Below, piece after piece: positions 49,178 to 59,006 of a DNA stretch of 64,000 bases. Numbering within the stretch: the stretch's first letter is position 1; each line of letters opens with the position of its first letter. The notes below the pieces were generated by a model. That model searched no databases and was not told the origin of the DNA. It was given only the letters and a program-made list of their open reading frames with translations. Origin of the DNA: Rothia nasimurium (GTDB lineage Bacteria; Actinomycetota; Actinomycetes; Actinomycetales; Micrococcaceae); contig NZ_CP056080.1 in the NCBI RefSeq assembly GCF_014217215.1, forward strand, positions 1,674,001 through 1,738,000, given 5' to 3'. Made by a program: the position numbers and the translations under genes.

Positions 49178-49729
49178 CTACTCAGCGACCAGAGACAGAG
49201 CCTCCAGGCGGTGGCCAGCCAGAATCTCGCGTCCGCCCAGGCCCTCAAGCTCCAGAAGCACGCCGATGCCAGCGACCTTCAGGTCAGCCATCTCCATCAG
49301 GTGGGTGGCCGCCTCAAGGGTGCCGCCGGTAGCCAAAAGGTCATCCACAATCAGCACACGGGAACCTGCCGGGATATCGTCCTTGTGAATCTCAATCGCG
49401 GCCTGACCGTATTCGAGGGAGTATTCCTTCATATAGGTGTCGCGAGGCAGCTTACCAGCCTTACGCACGGTCATGACGCCGGTACCGGCAATGTAGGCGA
49501 TAGCCGAAGCCATCAAAAAGCCGCGCGCTTCAACGCCAGCTACGATATCGAACTGACCCTCAAAACGCTGGGCGAGCTCTTCCATCGACGCCCGGAAAAC
49601 CCGCGGGTTAGCGAACAGGGTAGTGACGTCGTAGAAGAGGATGCCTTCCTTGGGGTAGTCCTGAATCTGCGCGCAGGCAGCGGGAATCTGCTCCTCAAGG
49701 GGCAGGGAAGAATCAACGGGCTTAATCAT
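49178..49729 (-). CDS. apt: adenine phosphoribosyltransferase
   Basis: A 183-residue type I phosphoribosyltransferase. The PRPP loop is VLIVDDLLATGGT, with VAGVEARGFLMASAIAY and FYDVTTLFANP, all typical of Apt. It salvages adenine to AMP. In many actinobacteria apt lies near relA and secDF; here it is a single gene ended by a strong terminator. Start ATG at 49729, with AAGGTG about 13 nt upstream. Confidence 0.94.
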   Translation of the reverse strand: MIKPVDSSLPLEEQIPAACAQIQDYPKEGILFYDVTTLFANPRVFRASMEELAQRFEGQFDIVAGVEARGFLMASAIAYIAGTGVMTVRKAGKLPRDTYMKEYSLEYGQAAIEIHKDDIPAGSRVLIVDDLLATGGTLEAATHLMEMADLKVAGIGVLLELEGLGGREILAGHRLEALSLVAE

Positions 49730-49911
49730 GAAAAATCTACACCTTAGACGTTAAGAGAAGGCGCAACTGTTCAAGCGCCACAGTCAGTATACGCTCACAA
49801 TACTCATATCAACTGTTGACTCCGGCAGGTGAGAATCATGAAAAACCTCATGAGCAGACTAGTAGACTAGGTACAAATATCACCTCACACAGACTCACAT
49901 AAAGAGCTACG

Positions 49912-51663
49912 ATGCACTCCACTATCTACAGTAAAACCCGCCTCCTCTTCAAAAATGAAGGGCAAGAAGGCGCGAGCGCTGAACTTCAGGTACCACCCTC
50001 AACTTCAATCACCATCATGTGGGATGGTACCGGCGCAGAACCCCAATTCACCGGCGATGAGTTCTTCATCAGTAACAGCCTCTTTACAGCAGCCTTCTTT
50101 GACTACCTCATCCACAAAAAAGCTCAGCAAAAAGCAGCAGCCGAAGATGTGCTGCCCCAGTGGGAAGAAACCCCAGACGAAGAGCACGCAAATTTCCAGG
50201 ACGACTCAGCTGCTGAAAAGACCTATGAAGAAAAGCTAGCCAGCCTCCGGAAAGACACCAAAAAAGCAGAAGAAACCCTCCTGGAACTAGCCGAACTTCT
50301 AGCCTTCGGACCCAAAAAGGACAGCTTCCACGAGGCTTACTGCTCTGCCTGCGTCGAATTTACCCACCATCAGGAACTAGCAACCCCAAGGATCTGGGCA
50401 AACGCCTACATCTGTGACAACTGCAATGTGATTACAGCAGGTTGTTCAGTTCCCGGTTGCTCACACTTCGCCCTTAGAGGTTTTGGCCATACAGGCATGC
50501 GGGCAGCTTCGCTTCCTCTATGTGCTGAACACACTCACGAGATACCCAGTTTTGAACGGGCAAAAGCAACCCTCAGCGACCTTTCCCACTGGGACACCCT
50601 GTTTGAGTACGAAAAGTCAGACATCAAAAAGGTAGCGAAGCGAGGGGCAGCCATTGCAACCGTCGCAAGCCTTGCGATACCTTTTGCCTACGTTGCGGCC
50701 CCCGGTATCGGCGCAGCTGTTGGCGTAGCAAAGGGATTGCATGGAGCCGCCGCTGTGAACCACGGCCTTGCACTATTGGGCGGTGGCTCCCTTGCGGCAG
50801 GCGGTATGGGCATGGCCGGTGGCCAGATTGTTATTACCGCAATCGGCTCCGGACTTGGCGGTGTGGCCGGTATGAGAGTCGCATCGGCCTATATGTCCAA
50901 GGATTCTTCATTCAACATCGAATCAATCCGTGGTGGGGAGGGCCCAGCAGTAGTCTTCGCCTCTGGCTTCACCACCGAAGATGACCAGAAGTGGGCCCGG
51001 TGGAAGCGCGTGATTGACACCGAATACCCCAACAACCCCGTCTACAGGGTTTACTGGGGTGCCAAGGAACTCAAGGACCTCGGCGTGTACCTGGGTATGG
51101 GCGGTCTCGGTGGTGTTGGCGGCCTGGGCCTACAGGGTCTCGCTGCCAGGGGCGTCAAACGAGCCGCAAAGAACCTCGGTGGTCTAGGGGTAGCAAATGC
51201 AGCCCTGGGTCTGGTCACCAACCCTTGGACCACAGCTTCAAACAGAGCCAAGCAGGCAGGCTCTGCTCTTGCCTCTATCCTTGCAAGAACAGAACATCAG
51301 GACGGATTTATCCTCATCGGCCATAGCCTCGGCGGTGCCTTGATGGCAACCGCTGCAGCTGCTCTTGCCAACGGTAATGAGCAGACACCGATCGTTGGCA
51401 TCCATCTCCTCGGTGCCGCCTACCCTGCTAACACCGCAACCGAATCTCTTGCTAACGGCGTCAACGGCACAGTTTTCAACTACCATTCACTCAACGATGA
51501 GGTATTGAGAAAGCTGTATAAGGTTGGGTCTTTCGGTAAGACAGCAGCAGGCTTTAGAGGTTTTTCGCAGGATCACCCCCGAGTAATCAATGTTGACGTC
51601 ACTGAGCACGTCCCCGGTCACCGGAAATATATTGACTTTGTGACCCTTCACGGTGACAAATAA
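49912..51663 (+). CDS. DUF726 (TMCO4-like) alpha/beta hydrolase with Cys/His zinc-binding-like cluster
   Basis: A 583-residue protein. Residues 144-207 hold a Cys/His array (Cys144, Cys147, Cys168, Cys171, Cys178, Cys183, His185, Cys204, His207) spaced like a treble-clef or B-box zinc module. Residues ~245-330 are glycine/alanine-rich and hydrophobic, probably membrane-associated. The C-terminal half is a DUF726-type hydrolase with nucleophile elbow GHSLG (Ser472) and VFASGFTTEDDQKWARW, close in style to eukaryotic TMCO4. The first 140 residues include a Lys/Glu coiled coil. Function unknown; possibly lipid-active. It stands alone on the plus strand amid minus-strand genes, lacks the common octamer, and looks accessory. 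Confidence 0.7.
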   Translation: MHSTIYSKTRLLFKNEGQEGASAELQVPPSTSITIMWDGTGAEPQFTGDEFFISNSLFTAAFFDYLIHKKAQQKAAAEDVLPQWEETPDEEHANFQDDSAAEKTYEEKLASLRKDTKKAEETLLELAELLAFGPKKDSFHEAYCSACVEFTHHQELATPRIWANAYICDNCNVITAGCSVPGCSHFALRGFGHTGMRAASLPLCAEHTHEIPSFERAKATLSDLSHWDTLFEYEKSDIKKVAKRGAAIATVASLAIPFAYVAAPGIGAAVGVAKGLHGAAAVNHGLALLGGGSLAAGGMGMAGGQIVITAIGSGLGGVAGMRVASAYMSKDSSFNIESIRGGEGPAVVFASGFTTEDDQKWARWKRVIDTEYPNNPVYRVYWGAKELKDLGVYLGMGGLGGVGGLGLQGLAARGVKRAAKNLGGLGVANAALGLVTNPWTTASNRAKQAGSALASILARTEHQDGFILIGHSLGGALMATAAAALANGNEQTPIVGIHLLGAAYPANTATESLANGVNGTVFNYHSLNDEVLRKLYKVGSFGKTAAGFRGFSQDHPRVINVDVTEHVPGHRKYIDFVTLHGDK

Positions 51664-51680
51664 ATAGCGGAAAACAAAGA

Positions 51681-51725
51681 GGAAGGGACTTGGTCTAGAG
51701 AAATTCTCTGGGCCAAGTCCCTTCC
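51681..51725. terminator. bidirectional terminator between DUF726 gene and argH
   Basis: A 13-bp perfect stem GGAAGGGACTTGG (51681-51693) with CCAAGTCCCTTCC (51713-51725), followed by TTCTT on the plus strand and flanked by A-rich sequence on the left. It serves two convergent genes. Confidence 0.88.
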
Positions 51726-51745
51726 TTCTTGCCTGACTATGGTCC

Positions 51746-53302
<1,557 letters not shown>

Positions 53303-53308
53303 CTAGTT

Positions 53309-54511
53309 TTAGAGGCCCAGGCGCTGGTCGCGGGCTGAAGCGACCTTGGAGGACATACCGAACAGCTCAATGAAGCCGCGGGCCATGGACTGATCGAAGG
53401 TGTCGCCCTCATCGTAGGTGGCCAGGTTGAAGTCGTAGAGGGAGGTCTCTGACTTACGGCCGGTAACAACGGCGCGGCCACCGTGCAGGTCCATGCGGAT
53501 ATCGCCGTTGACCATCTTCTGGGTGTCGTTGATGAAAGCGTCCAGGGACTTCTTCAGCGGTGAGAACCACTGGCCGTCGTAGACCAGTTCAGTCCAGCGC
53601 TGGCCAACAATCTTCTTGAAGCGGGCCTGCTCGCGCTCGATGGTGACGTTTTCGAGTTCCTTGTGGGCAGCCATGAGGGCCATAGCGCCGGGAGCCTCGT
53701 AAATTTCGCGGGACTTAATGCCGACCAGGCGGTCTTCAACGATGTCGATACGGCCGATGCCCTGGGCACCTGCGCGGCGGTTCATCATCTCGATAGCTTC
53801 AAGCGGGGTAACTGCCTGGCCGTCGATAGCAACGGGGATGCCTTCCTTGAAAGAGATGACGACGGTGTCGGGTGTGGGAGCGAAGGTGGGGTCGTCGGTG
53901 TAGTCGTAGACATCCTTGGTGGGGCCGTTCCAGATGTCTTCGAGGAAGCCGGTCTCAACAGCGCGGCCCCAGACATTCTGGTCGATGGAGAAGGGGTTCT
54001 TCTTGGTGGTAACAATCGGCAGGTTGTTCTTCTCTGCGTAGTCGATGGCCTTCTCACGGGTCAGGGCCAGGTCACGCACGGGAGCGATGCACTTGAGCTC
54101 GGGGCCCAGGGTCTGGATACCAACCTCAAAGCGGACCTGGTCGTTACCCTTGCCGGTGCAGCCGTGGGCAACGGTAGTGGCGCCAAACTGCTTGGCTGCT
54201 GCTACCAGGTGCTTGGTGATGACGGGGCGGGACACAGCCGATACCAGGGGGTAGGCGTCCATGTAGAGGGCGTTGGCCTTGAGAGCGGGCATGCAGTACT
54301 CATTGGCGAATTCATCGCGGGCATCCGCTACATAGGCCTCAACAGCACCGCAGTCGAGGGCGCGCTGGCGGATGGTCTCGAGGTCCTCGCCGCCCTGCCC
54401 TACGTCAACGGCAACGGCGATAACTTCTGCGCCGGTTGCTTCGCCGATCCAGCCGATGGCAACTGAGGTATCTAGACCGCCTGAGTAGGCCAGGACGATG
54501 CGCTCTTTCAT
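53309..54511 (-). CDS. argG: argininosuccinate synthase
   Basis: A 400-residue ATP-pyrophosphatase-type enzyme with the N-terminal [17 protein letters not shown]-loop, [14 protein letters not shown], and [34 protein letters not shown]. It joins citrulline and aspartate using ATP. AAGGAGC precedes the ATG. The promoter region carries two ARG boxes, so ArgR, encoded at 62.5-63.0 kb, is its likely repressor. Confidence 0.96.
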   Translation of the reverse strand: MKERIVLAYSGGLDTSVAIGWIGEATGAEVIAVAVDVGQGGEDLETIRQRALDCGAVEAYVADARDEFANEYCMPALKANALYMDAYPLVSAVSRPVITKHLVAAAKQFGATTVAHGCTGKGNDQVRFEVGIQTLGPELKCIAPVRDLALTREKAIDYAEKNNLPIVTTKKNPFSIDQNVWGRAVETGFLEDIWNGPTKDVYDYTDDPTFAPTPDTVVISFKEGIPVAIDGQAVTPLEAIEMMNRRAGAQGIGRIDIVEDRLVGIKSREIYEAPGAMALMAAHKELENVTIEREQARFKKIVGQRWTELVYDGQWFSPLKKSLDAFINDTQKMVNGDIRMDLHGGRAVVTGRKSETSLYDFNLATYDEGDTFDQSMARGFIELFGMSSKVASARDQRLGL

Positions 54512-54560
54512 GGTGCTCCTTGAGATATTACGTTCAGGGGCGGGAGGTCCCCGCAGGTTC

Positions 54561-54598
54561 TATAAATAATTATGCACACTCAGACATAATTATGCAAA
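54561..54598 (-). promoter_or_regulatory. argG promoter with two ARG boxes
   Basis: Box 1, TATAAATAATTATGCACA (54561-54578), matches the ArgR consensus TNTGNATWWWWATNCANA at all but one fixed position. Box 2 (54581-54598) shares the half ATAATTATGCA. They are 20 bp apart. On the minus strand TTGCAT (54597-54592) and CATAAT (54574-54569), spacer 17, form a promoter lying inside the boxes, so ArgR would block RNA polymerase. Confidence 0.75.
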
Positions 54599-54600
54599 AC

Positions 54601-54617
54601 GTATCAGCCAGTGATAC
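54601..54617. promoter_or_regulatory. inverted repeat between argG and the glycerate operon
   Basis: GTATCA-GCCAG-TGATAC: 6-bp arms, 5-bp spacer, next to the ARG boxes and ~117 bp upstream of the Asp-tailed membrane protein gene. It may be an operator for the rightward operon, possibly its own response regulator's; untested. Confidence 0.3.
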
Positions 54618-54733
54618 GCGCTACTATCATCGCGCGCCGTTACAAAACCAGCAAGAGAAACGCGCACCCCAAAATGAAAAAACCTTAATGGAATACTCAC
54701 AGAATTTTTAAAGACGACTGACACACTAGAAAC

Positions 54734-55183
54734 ATGCTCAAGAAATACATGTTCGGAATCCTGCTCCTGGCAGCTATTGGAATGGTCGCTGCTCTCGCTC
54801 TACTGATGAGCTTCCGCGGCCAGCTCGGTGACGAGGTAGACCCCATCGTCCTCGACCGCACCACTTCCCCCAGCTCGTCAGCGTCCGCCTCTGCAACCCC
54901 CTCGCCGTCAGCAAGCAGCGAGAGCCCCAGCCCTGAGCCCACCGAAGAGCCAGCAACTGAGGAAGCAGCCCCGGTTGAAGAAGCCCCCGCCGAGCAGGCA
55001 CCGGCTGTCGTTGAAGCCCCGGCCCCCGCAGTGGTTGAGCAGGCTCCCGCACCTGCACCGGCTCCCGTCGTGGTAGAACAGGCACCGGCCCCCGCACCTG
55101 CCGACGACGATGACTTTGATGATGACTTTGATGATGACTACGAGGTCGATGACGATGACGATGACGATGGCGACGATGACTAA
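54734..55183 (+). CDS. membrane-anchored Pro/Ala-rich protein with poly-Asp tail
   Basis: A 149-residue protein. One transmembrane helix (~5-25, MFGILLLAAIGMVAALALLM) is followed by a Ser/Pro/Thr-rich then Pro/Ala/Val/Glu-rich linker (repeated VEQAPAPAPA), ending in ~35 residues that are mostly Asp (DDDDFDDDFDDDYEVDDDDDDD). The tail should lie outside the cell and could bind Ca2+ or other cations (inference). The stop overlaps the histidine kinase start (ATGACTAA), so the two are coupled and probably functionally linked. No ribosome site is obvious. Not a known family. Confidence 0.7.
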   Translation: MLKKYMFGILLLAAIGMVAALALLMSFRGQLGDEVDPIVLDRTTSPSSSASASATPSPSASSESPSPEPTEEPATEEAAPVEEAPAEQAPAVVEAPAPAVVEQAPAPAPAPVVVEQAPAPAPADDDDFDDDFDDDYEVDDDDDDDGDDD

Positions 55184-56759
55184 CCCTATCACCAAGCTGT
55201 GGGCCAAGCGGCATTCTAGCGACTCTTCCCGCCTGAACAACCAACGCACAGGGTCGGTACGACTTCGCATTGTCGCATGGATGGTTTTGGTGACCGCCTT
55301 TATCATCACAGGCCTCATCTTCACGGTTCGCGAGATCCTCATCAGCGAGGTCGGCGCCAACGCCGCAGCAAGTACCGAAAGCGAAATTTCAGAGTTCCGC
55401 ACCTTTGCTGAACTCGGTGTAGACCCCACCACCGCTGCCCCCTTCGAAGACCTGGACCAGATGCTCACAGCCTTTGTGTCCCGCCAGTTCACCGGCTACG
55501 CAGAGCAGCTCATTGGCGTTACCAGCAACCAGGTCATCATCATCGATGAGCAGCAGGACTACGCAGAAGAAACCGGCTACAGACTGCATCAAGACAAGGA
55601 CCTCCTTGCCCTCATCACCGGGTATGAGAGGACGTCGGGGGTCGAGCAAACCCCGGCAGGCCCGGTGCACTGGGGCAAGGTCGAGGTCAGCCTCAACACT
55701 GACGATGGAACCCAGACCGGGCACCTCATCGTTGTGGAATATATCCAGCCTGAGCTCGATGCGGTGCAGCACACCATCGTCACCATGATTTGGGTGGGGC
55801 TGGGCGGGCTAGCTGCCACCGTAGTCATCGCGTGGCTGGTCGCGGGCCGCATCACCAAACCGATTCGGAGCCTGCGCACCGTCGCCCAAGAAATCAACGA
55901 CAAAAACTTTTCAGGACGAGTCGCCGTCAAGGGCGACGACGACGTGGCAGCTATGGGCCACACCTTTAACCAGATGCTAGATAGATTGGAGGAGTCAGCC
56001 ATGATTGAACGCCAGTTTATGGACGACGTGAGCCACGAGCTGCGCACCCCCATCACCATCGTGCGCGGTCACCTTGAGCTCATGGACCGCACCGAGGAAC
56101 AGGATCAGACCCTGCAGCTGGTCGACGATGAGCTAGAACGCATGGGTCGTATCGTCGCTGACCTGCTCACCCTCGCCAAGTCCGAGCGTCCTGACTTTGT
56201 CTCACCGCACCCGGTAGACGTCGCCGACCTGATGATTACCCTCGACTCGAAGGTACAGGCCTTTACCGACCACCGCTGGATGATGGCCGATATTGCCGAA
56301 GGTGAAGTTGACCTGGACGAACAGCGCATCACCCAGGCTCTCGTCCAGCTCTGCGCCAACGCAGCCCAGTACTCCCCCGAAGGAACCACCATCTCTATCG
56401 GCTCAGCCTTTGAGGGAGCAGGTTCCCACCGCGAGCTCAAGCTCTGGGTACGAGATCAGGGCCCCGGCGTCAGCGAAGAAGACGCCGCAACCCTCTTCGA
56501 ACGGTTCAAACGCAATAACGCCAAAAACCCTGCCACCGCTAAAAAGCACTCCGTAGGTGCCGGGCTGGGGTTGGCCATCGTCCGCTCCATCGCAGAAGCC
56601 CACGAGGGATCCGTCTGGATCGCCCAGCCGGACGACGGTATCGGCGCTATCTTCGGCATCACCCTGCCAGCAGCTGCCGCAGCGGATAGCGGTAAGGACG
56701 ACACCGATGCCCTAGCAGATAGCGTCTCCAGCGTACGCTACCCCAGCTGGACCAAATAA
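55176..56759 (+). CDS. sensor histidine kinase (OmpR-type partner)
   Basis: A 527-residue kinase from the ATG at 55176; the longer frame to 55110 is only shadow of the Asp repeat. TM1 is ~32-53. An extracytoplasmic sensor of ~150 residues follows, then TM2 (IWVGLGGLAATVVIAWLVA), HAMP, HisKA with DDVSHELRTP (His287), N box LCANAAQYSPEG, G1 DQGPGVSEED and G2 GAGLGLAIVRSIAEAHEG. Its cognate regulator follows by ~40 bp and then a DASS transporter and glycerate kinase, so the ligand may be glycerate or another small carboxylate (inference). Confidence 0.88.
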   Translation: MTNPITKLWAKRHSSDSSRLNNQRTGSVRLRIVAWMVLVTAFIITGLIFTVREILISEVGANAAASTESEISEFRTFAELGVDPTTAAPFEDLDQMLTAFVSRQFTGYAEQLIGVTSNQVIIIDEQQDYAEETGYRLHQDKDLLALITGYERTSGVEQTPAGPVHWGKVEVSLNTDDGTQTGHLIVVEYIQPELDAVQHTIVTMIWVGLGGLAATVVIAWLVAGRITKPIRSLRTVAQEINDKNFSGRVAVKGDDDVAAMGHTFNQMLDRLEESAMIERQFMDDVSHELRTPITIVRGHLELMDRTEEQDQTLQLVDDELERMGRIVADLLTLAKSERPDFVSPHPVDVADLMITLDSKVQAFTDHRWMMADIAEGEVDLDEQRITQALVQLCANAAQYSPEGTTISIGSAFEGAGSHRELKLWVRDQGPGVSEEDAATLFERFKRNNAKNPATAKKHSVGAGLGLAIVRSIAEAHEGSVWIAQPDDGIGAIFGITLPAAAAADSGKDDTDALADSVSSVRYPSWTK

Positions 56760-56800
56760 AACTCTTAGACCCGACCGCACCATCAGAAAGAAGCCCCGCC

Positions 56801-57463
56801 ATGAGCCATATACTGATTGTTGAAGATGACCCGCGCATCTCGTCCTTCATCGTCAAGGGCCTGAAATCAGCAGGCTACACCTCAACCCTCATCGACGAAG
56901 GCCGCTCAGCCTACGCCCTGGCTAAGGTCAGCGACTTCGACCTCATCATCCTCGATGTGGGGCTTCCCGGTATGGACGGTTTTACCATCATGAAGTCCCT
57001 GCGGGCTGAAGGCATCACCACCCCTATCATCATGCTCACCGCCCGCGACTCCGTTTCAGACACCCTCGAAGGTCTTGAAAACGGCGCCAACGACTACATG
57101 ACCAAGCCCTTCCAGTTCGCCGAGCTCTTAGCCCGTATCCGTCTGCGCCTGCTCGACACCAACCGCGAAGAAACCAACGCCTCGACCCTGGCCCACCGCA
57201 ACCTTGAGCTCAACGTGCTGACCCGCCAGGTCACCGTCAACGGCACTATCGCTGAACTCACCAGCCGTGAATTCGCCCTGCTTGAGACCTTCATGAGGCA
57301 CAAGAACCAGGTGCTCTCGCGCGAGCAGCTCCTGGGCCAGGTGTGGGGCATGGACTTTGACCCTAACTCCAACATCGTCGACGTCTATATTCGCGCACTC
57401 CGCAAAAAAATTGGTGATGACTATATCGCCACCGTCCGAGGGGCAGGGTACCGATTCGTATGA
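56801..57463 (+). CDS. OmpR-family response regulator
   Basis: A 220-residue regulator. The receiver has acidic pocket EDD (8-10), phospho-acceptor Asp52 (LDVGLPGMDG) and Lys in MTKPF. The C-terminal winged helix (TSREFALLETFMRHKNQVLSREQLLGQVWG, VDVYIRALRKKIG) is OmpR/PhoB type. Its stop overlaps the transporter start (ATGA). It probably controls this operon and perhaps others. Confidence 0.9.
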   Translation: MSHILIVEDDPRISSFIVKGLKSAGYTSTLIDEGRSAYALAKVSDFDLIILDVGLPGMDGFTIMKSLRAEGITTPIIMLTARDSVSDTLEGLENGANDYMTKPFQFAELLARIRLRLLDTNREETNASTLAHRNLELNVLTRQVTVNGTIAELTSREFALLETFMRHKNQVLSREQLLGQVWGMDFDPNSNIVDVYIRALRKKIGDDYIATVRGAGYRFV

Positions 57464-58977
57464 AACTTCTATACTCATCAACCAATGTACCTGCCCACGA
57501 ACCGGCAGTAGATACCGCGCCGCTGACCATCGTCAAGCCCAGTTTCATCACCGGTAAGCTACTCATCTCGTTCTTCGTTGCGGTGCTCCTCATCGGTGCT
57601 ACTACCGTCACCGGGATGACCTCCACCGAACTCTCCCTTGAGGGCGCCCTCACCCTTGCCATCTTCATCCTGGCAATCTGGGCCTGGGTGTTCAGCCCGC
57701 TGTCAGACACCTACGTCTCACTCGCAGCTGCGGTAGCTCTGGTGCTAACCGGCATTATCAGCACCGACCAGTTCACCGCTTCACTGGGCACTTCGGCTGT
57801 CTGGCTGCTGGTGGCAGCTGTGGTGATGGCCCAGGCTCTGACTGCCTCAGGTCTCACCCGCCGTCTCACCGCCCGACTTGTAGCCCTGGCCCGCACCCCG
57901 CGCCAGCTCGCCCACCTCTACAACCTAGCCCTCTTTCTGACTGTCTATCTGGTCCCCTCACCTTCAGGCCGAGCAGCCCTCACCCTGCCCATCTACCTGG
58001 CCATAGCAGAAGCTATGCCCGACCGTCCCAAGCTGGTCAAGGCCCTGGGAATCCTGGCCCCCTCCACCATCCTGGTCTCAGCGGTTGCCTCCTTTATCGG
58101 TGCAGGTGCCCACCTGGTCACCGCCGAAATCCTCGTGGCCTACGGGCTAGAAACCATCGGCTTTCTCGAATGGATCATTCTGGGCTCGGGTCTAGGCCTG
58201 CTTGCCTCACTCCTGGTCACCGAGCTGGTCTTCATCCTCTTCCCCACCCGCGATGACGCCCCGGCAAAACTCCATATCGACCTGGCAGACTTCGAAACCG
58301 AAGGCAGCACTCCTGTGCGAGGCTCCCTCACCCAGGCAGAGAAAAACATCGCGCTGGTACTTGGCGTTGCGATTCTGCTCTGGTGTACAGAGTCCTTTCA
58401 CGGGGTAGACCCGGTGATTGTAGCTGTGCTCGGCGCGCTGGCTGCCAGCGCTCCCCGTTTCGGTTCGGTCAAGCTGGCTGCTGCTCTCAAAAAGGCCCCC
58501 TGGCCCATGCTCATCTTCATGGCCACAACCCTGGCCATTGGTACCGCTCTCTCGGAGTCGGGGGCAGCGACCTGGCTGGCAGAGTCAATCTTCGCCCCGG
58601 TTTCAGGGCTAGGACGCAGCGGCGCAGCGGTCTTCGTGCTTCTGGTCATCGCCCTCTCAACGATGGCCCACCTGGTGATTCAGTCCCGCTCAGCCCGTTC
58701 GGCTGTGCTCGTCCCCCTGATCATCACCGCCGCCATCCCCCTGGGGGTCAACCCGGTAGCGGCCGCCTTCATCTCAACCGCAGCCGCCGGATTCTGCCAC
58801 ACGCTGACCTCCAGCGCTAAGCCGGTAGCCCTCTTTGCCACCATTGACGGCCGTCCCACCTACACCCCGTCCGATCTTCTCAAGCTTTCAGCCTGGCTGG
58901 CACCGCTCCACGCAGCGCTCATTGCCGGCTTCGCCTTCTTCATCTGGCCGGCCCTGGGCCTGCCGCTCTACCTCTAA
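57460..58977 (+). CDS. DASS/SLC13-family anion (carboxylate) transporter
   Basis: A 505-residue membrane protein with about 12 helices and DASS-type features (PSPSGRAALTLPIYLAIAEAMP near the first half, SARSAVLVPLIITAAIPLGVNPVAAAFISTAAAGFCHTLTSSAKPVA near the end, the paired SNT-like hairpin regions). Members move di- or tricarboxylates, sulfate or glycerate-like anions with Na+ or H+. Next to glycerate kinase and a two-component system, glycerate or a related hydroxy acid is the likely substrate; not proven. The start overlaps the regulator stop. Confidence 0.8.
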   Translation: MKLLYSSTNVPAHEPAVDTAPLTIVKPSFITGKLLISFFVAVLLIGATTVTGMTSTELSLEGALTLAIFILAIWAWVFSPLSDTYVSLAAAVALVLTGIISTDQFTASLGTSAVWLLVAAVVMAQALTASGLTRRLTARLVALARTPRQLAHLYNLALFLTVYLVPSPSGRAALTLPIYLAIAEAMPDRPKLVKALGILAPSTILVSAVASFIGAGAHLVTAEILVAYGLETIGFLEWIILGSGLGLLASLLVTELVFILFPTRDDAPAKLHIDLADFETEGSTPVRGSLTQAEKNIALVLGVAILLWCTESFHGVDPVIVAVLGALAASAPRFGSVKLAAALKKAPWPMLIFMATTLAIGTALSESGAATWLAESIFAPVSGLGRSGAAVFVLLVIALSTMAHLVIQSRSARSAVLVPLIITAAIPLGVNPVAAAFISTAAAGFCHTLTSSAKPVALFATIDGRPTYTPSDLLKLSAWLAPLHAALIAGFAFFIWPALGLPLYL

Positions 58978-59006
58978 ATCACCACACCTTTACAAGGAGA
59001 AACACC

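Noticed and set aside
55110-55175. Longer start for the histidine kinase (MTLMMTLMM...)
   Set aside because: The extra residues are the Asp-codon repeat of the preceding gene read in another frame; the ATG at 55176 fits the coupled overlap.
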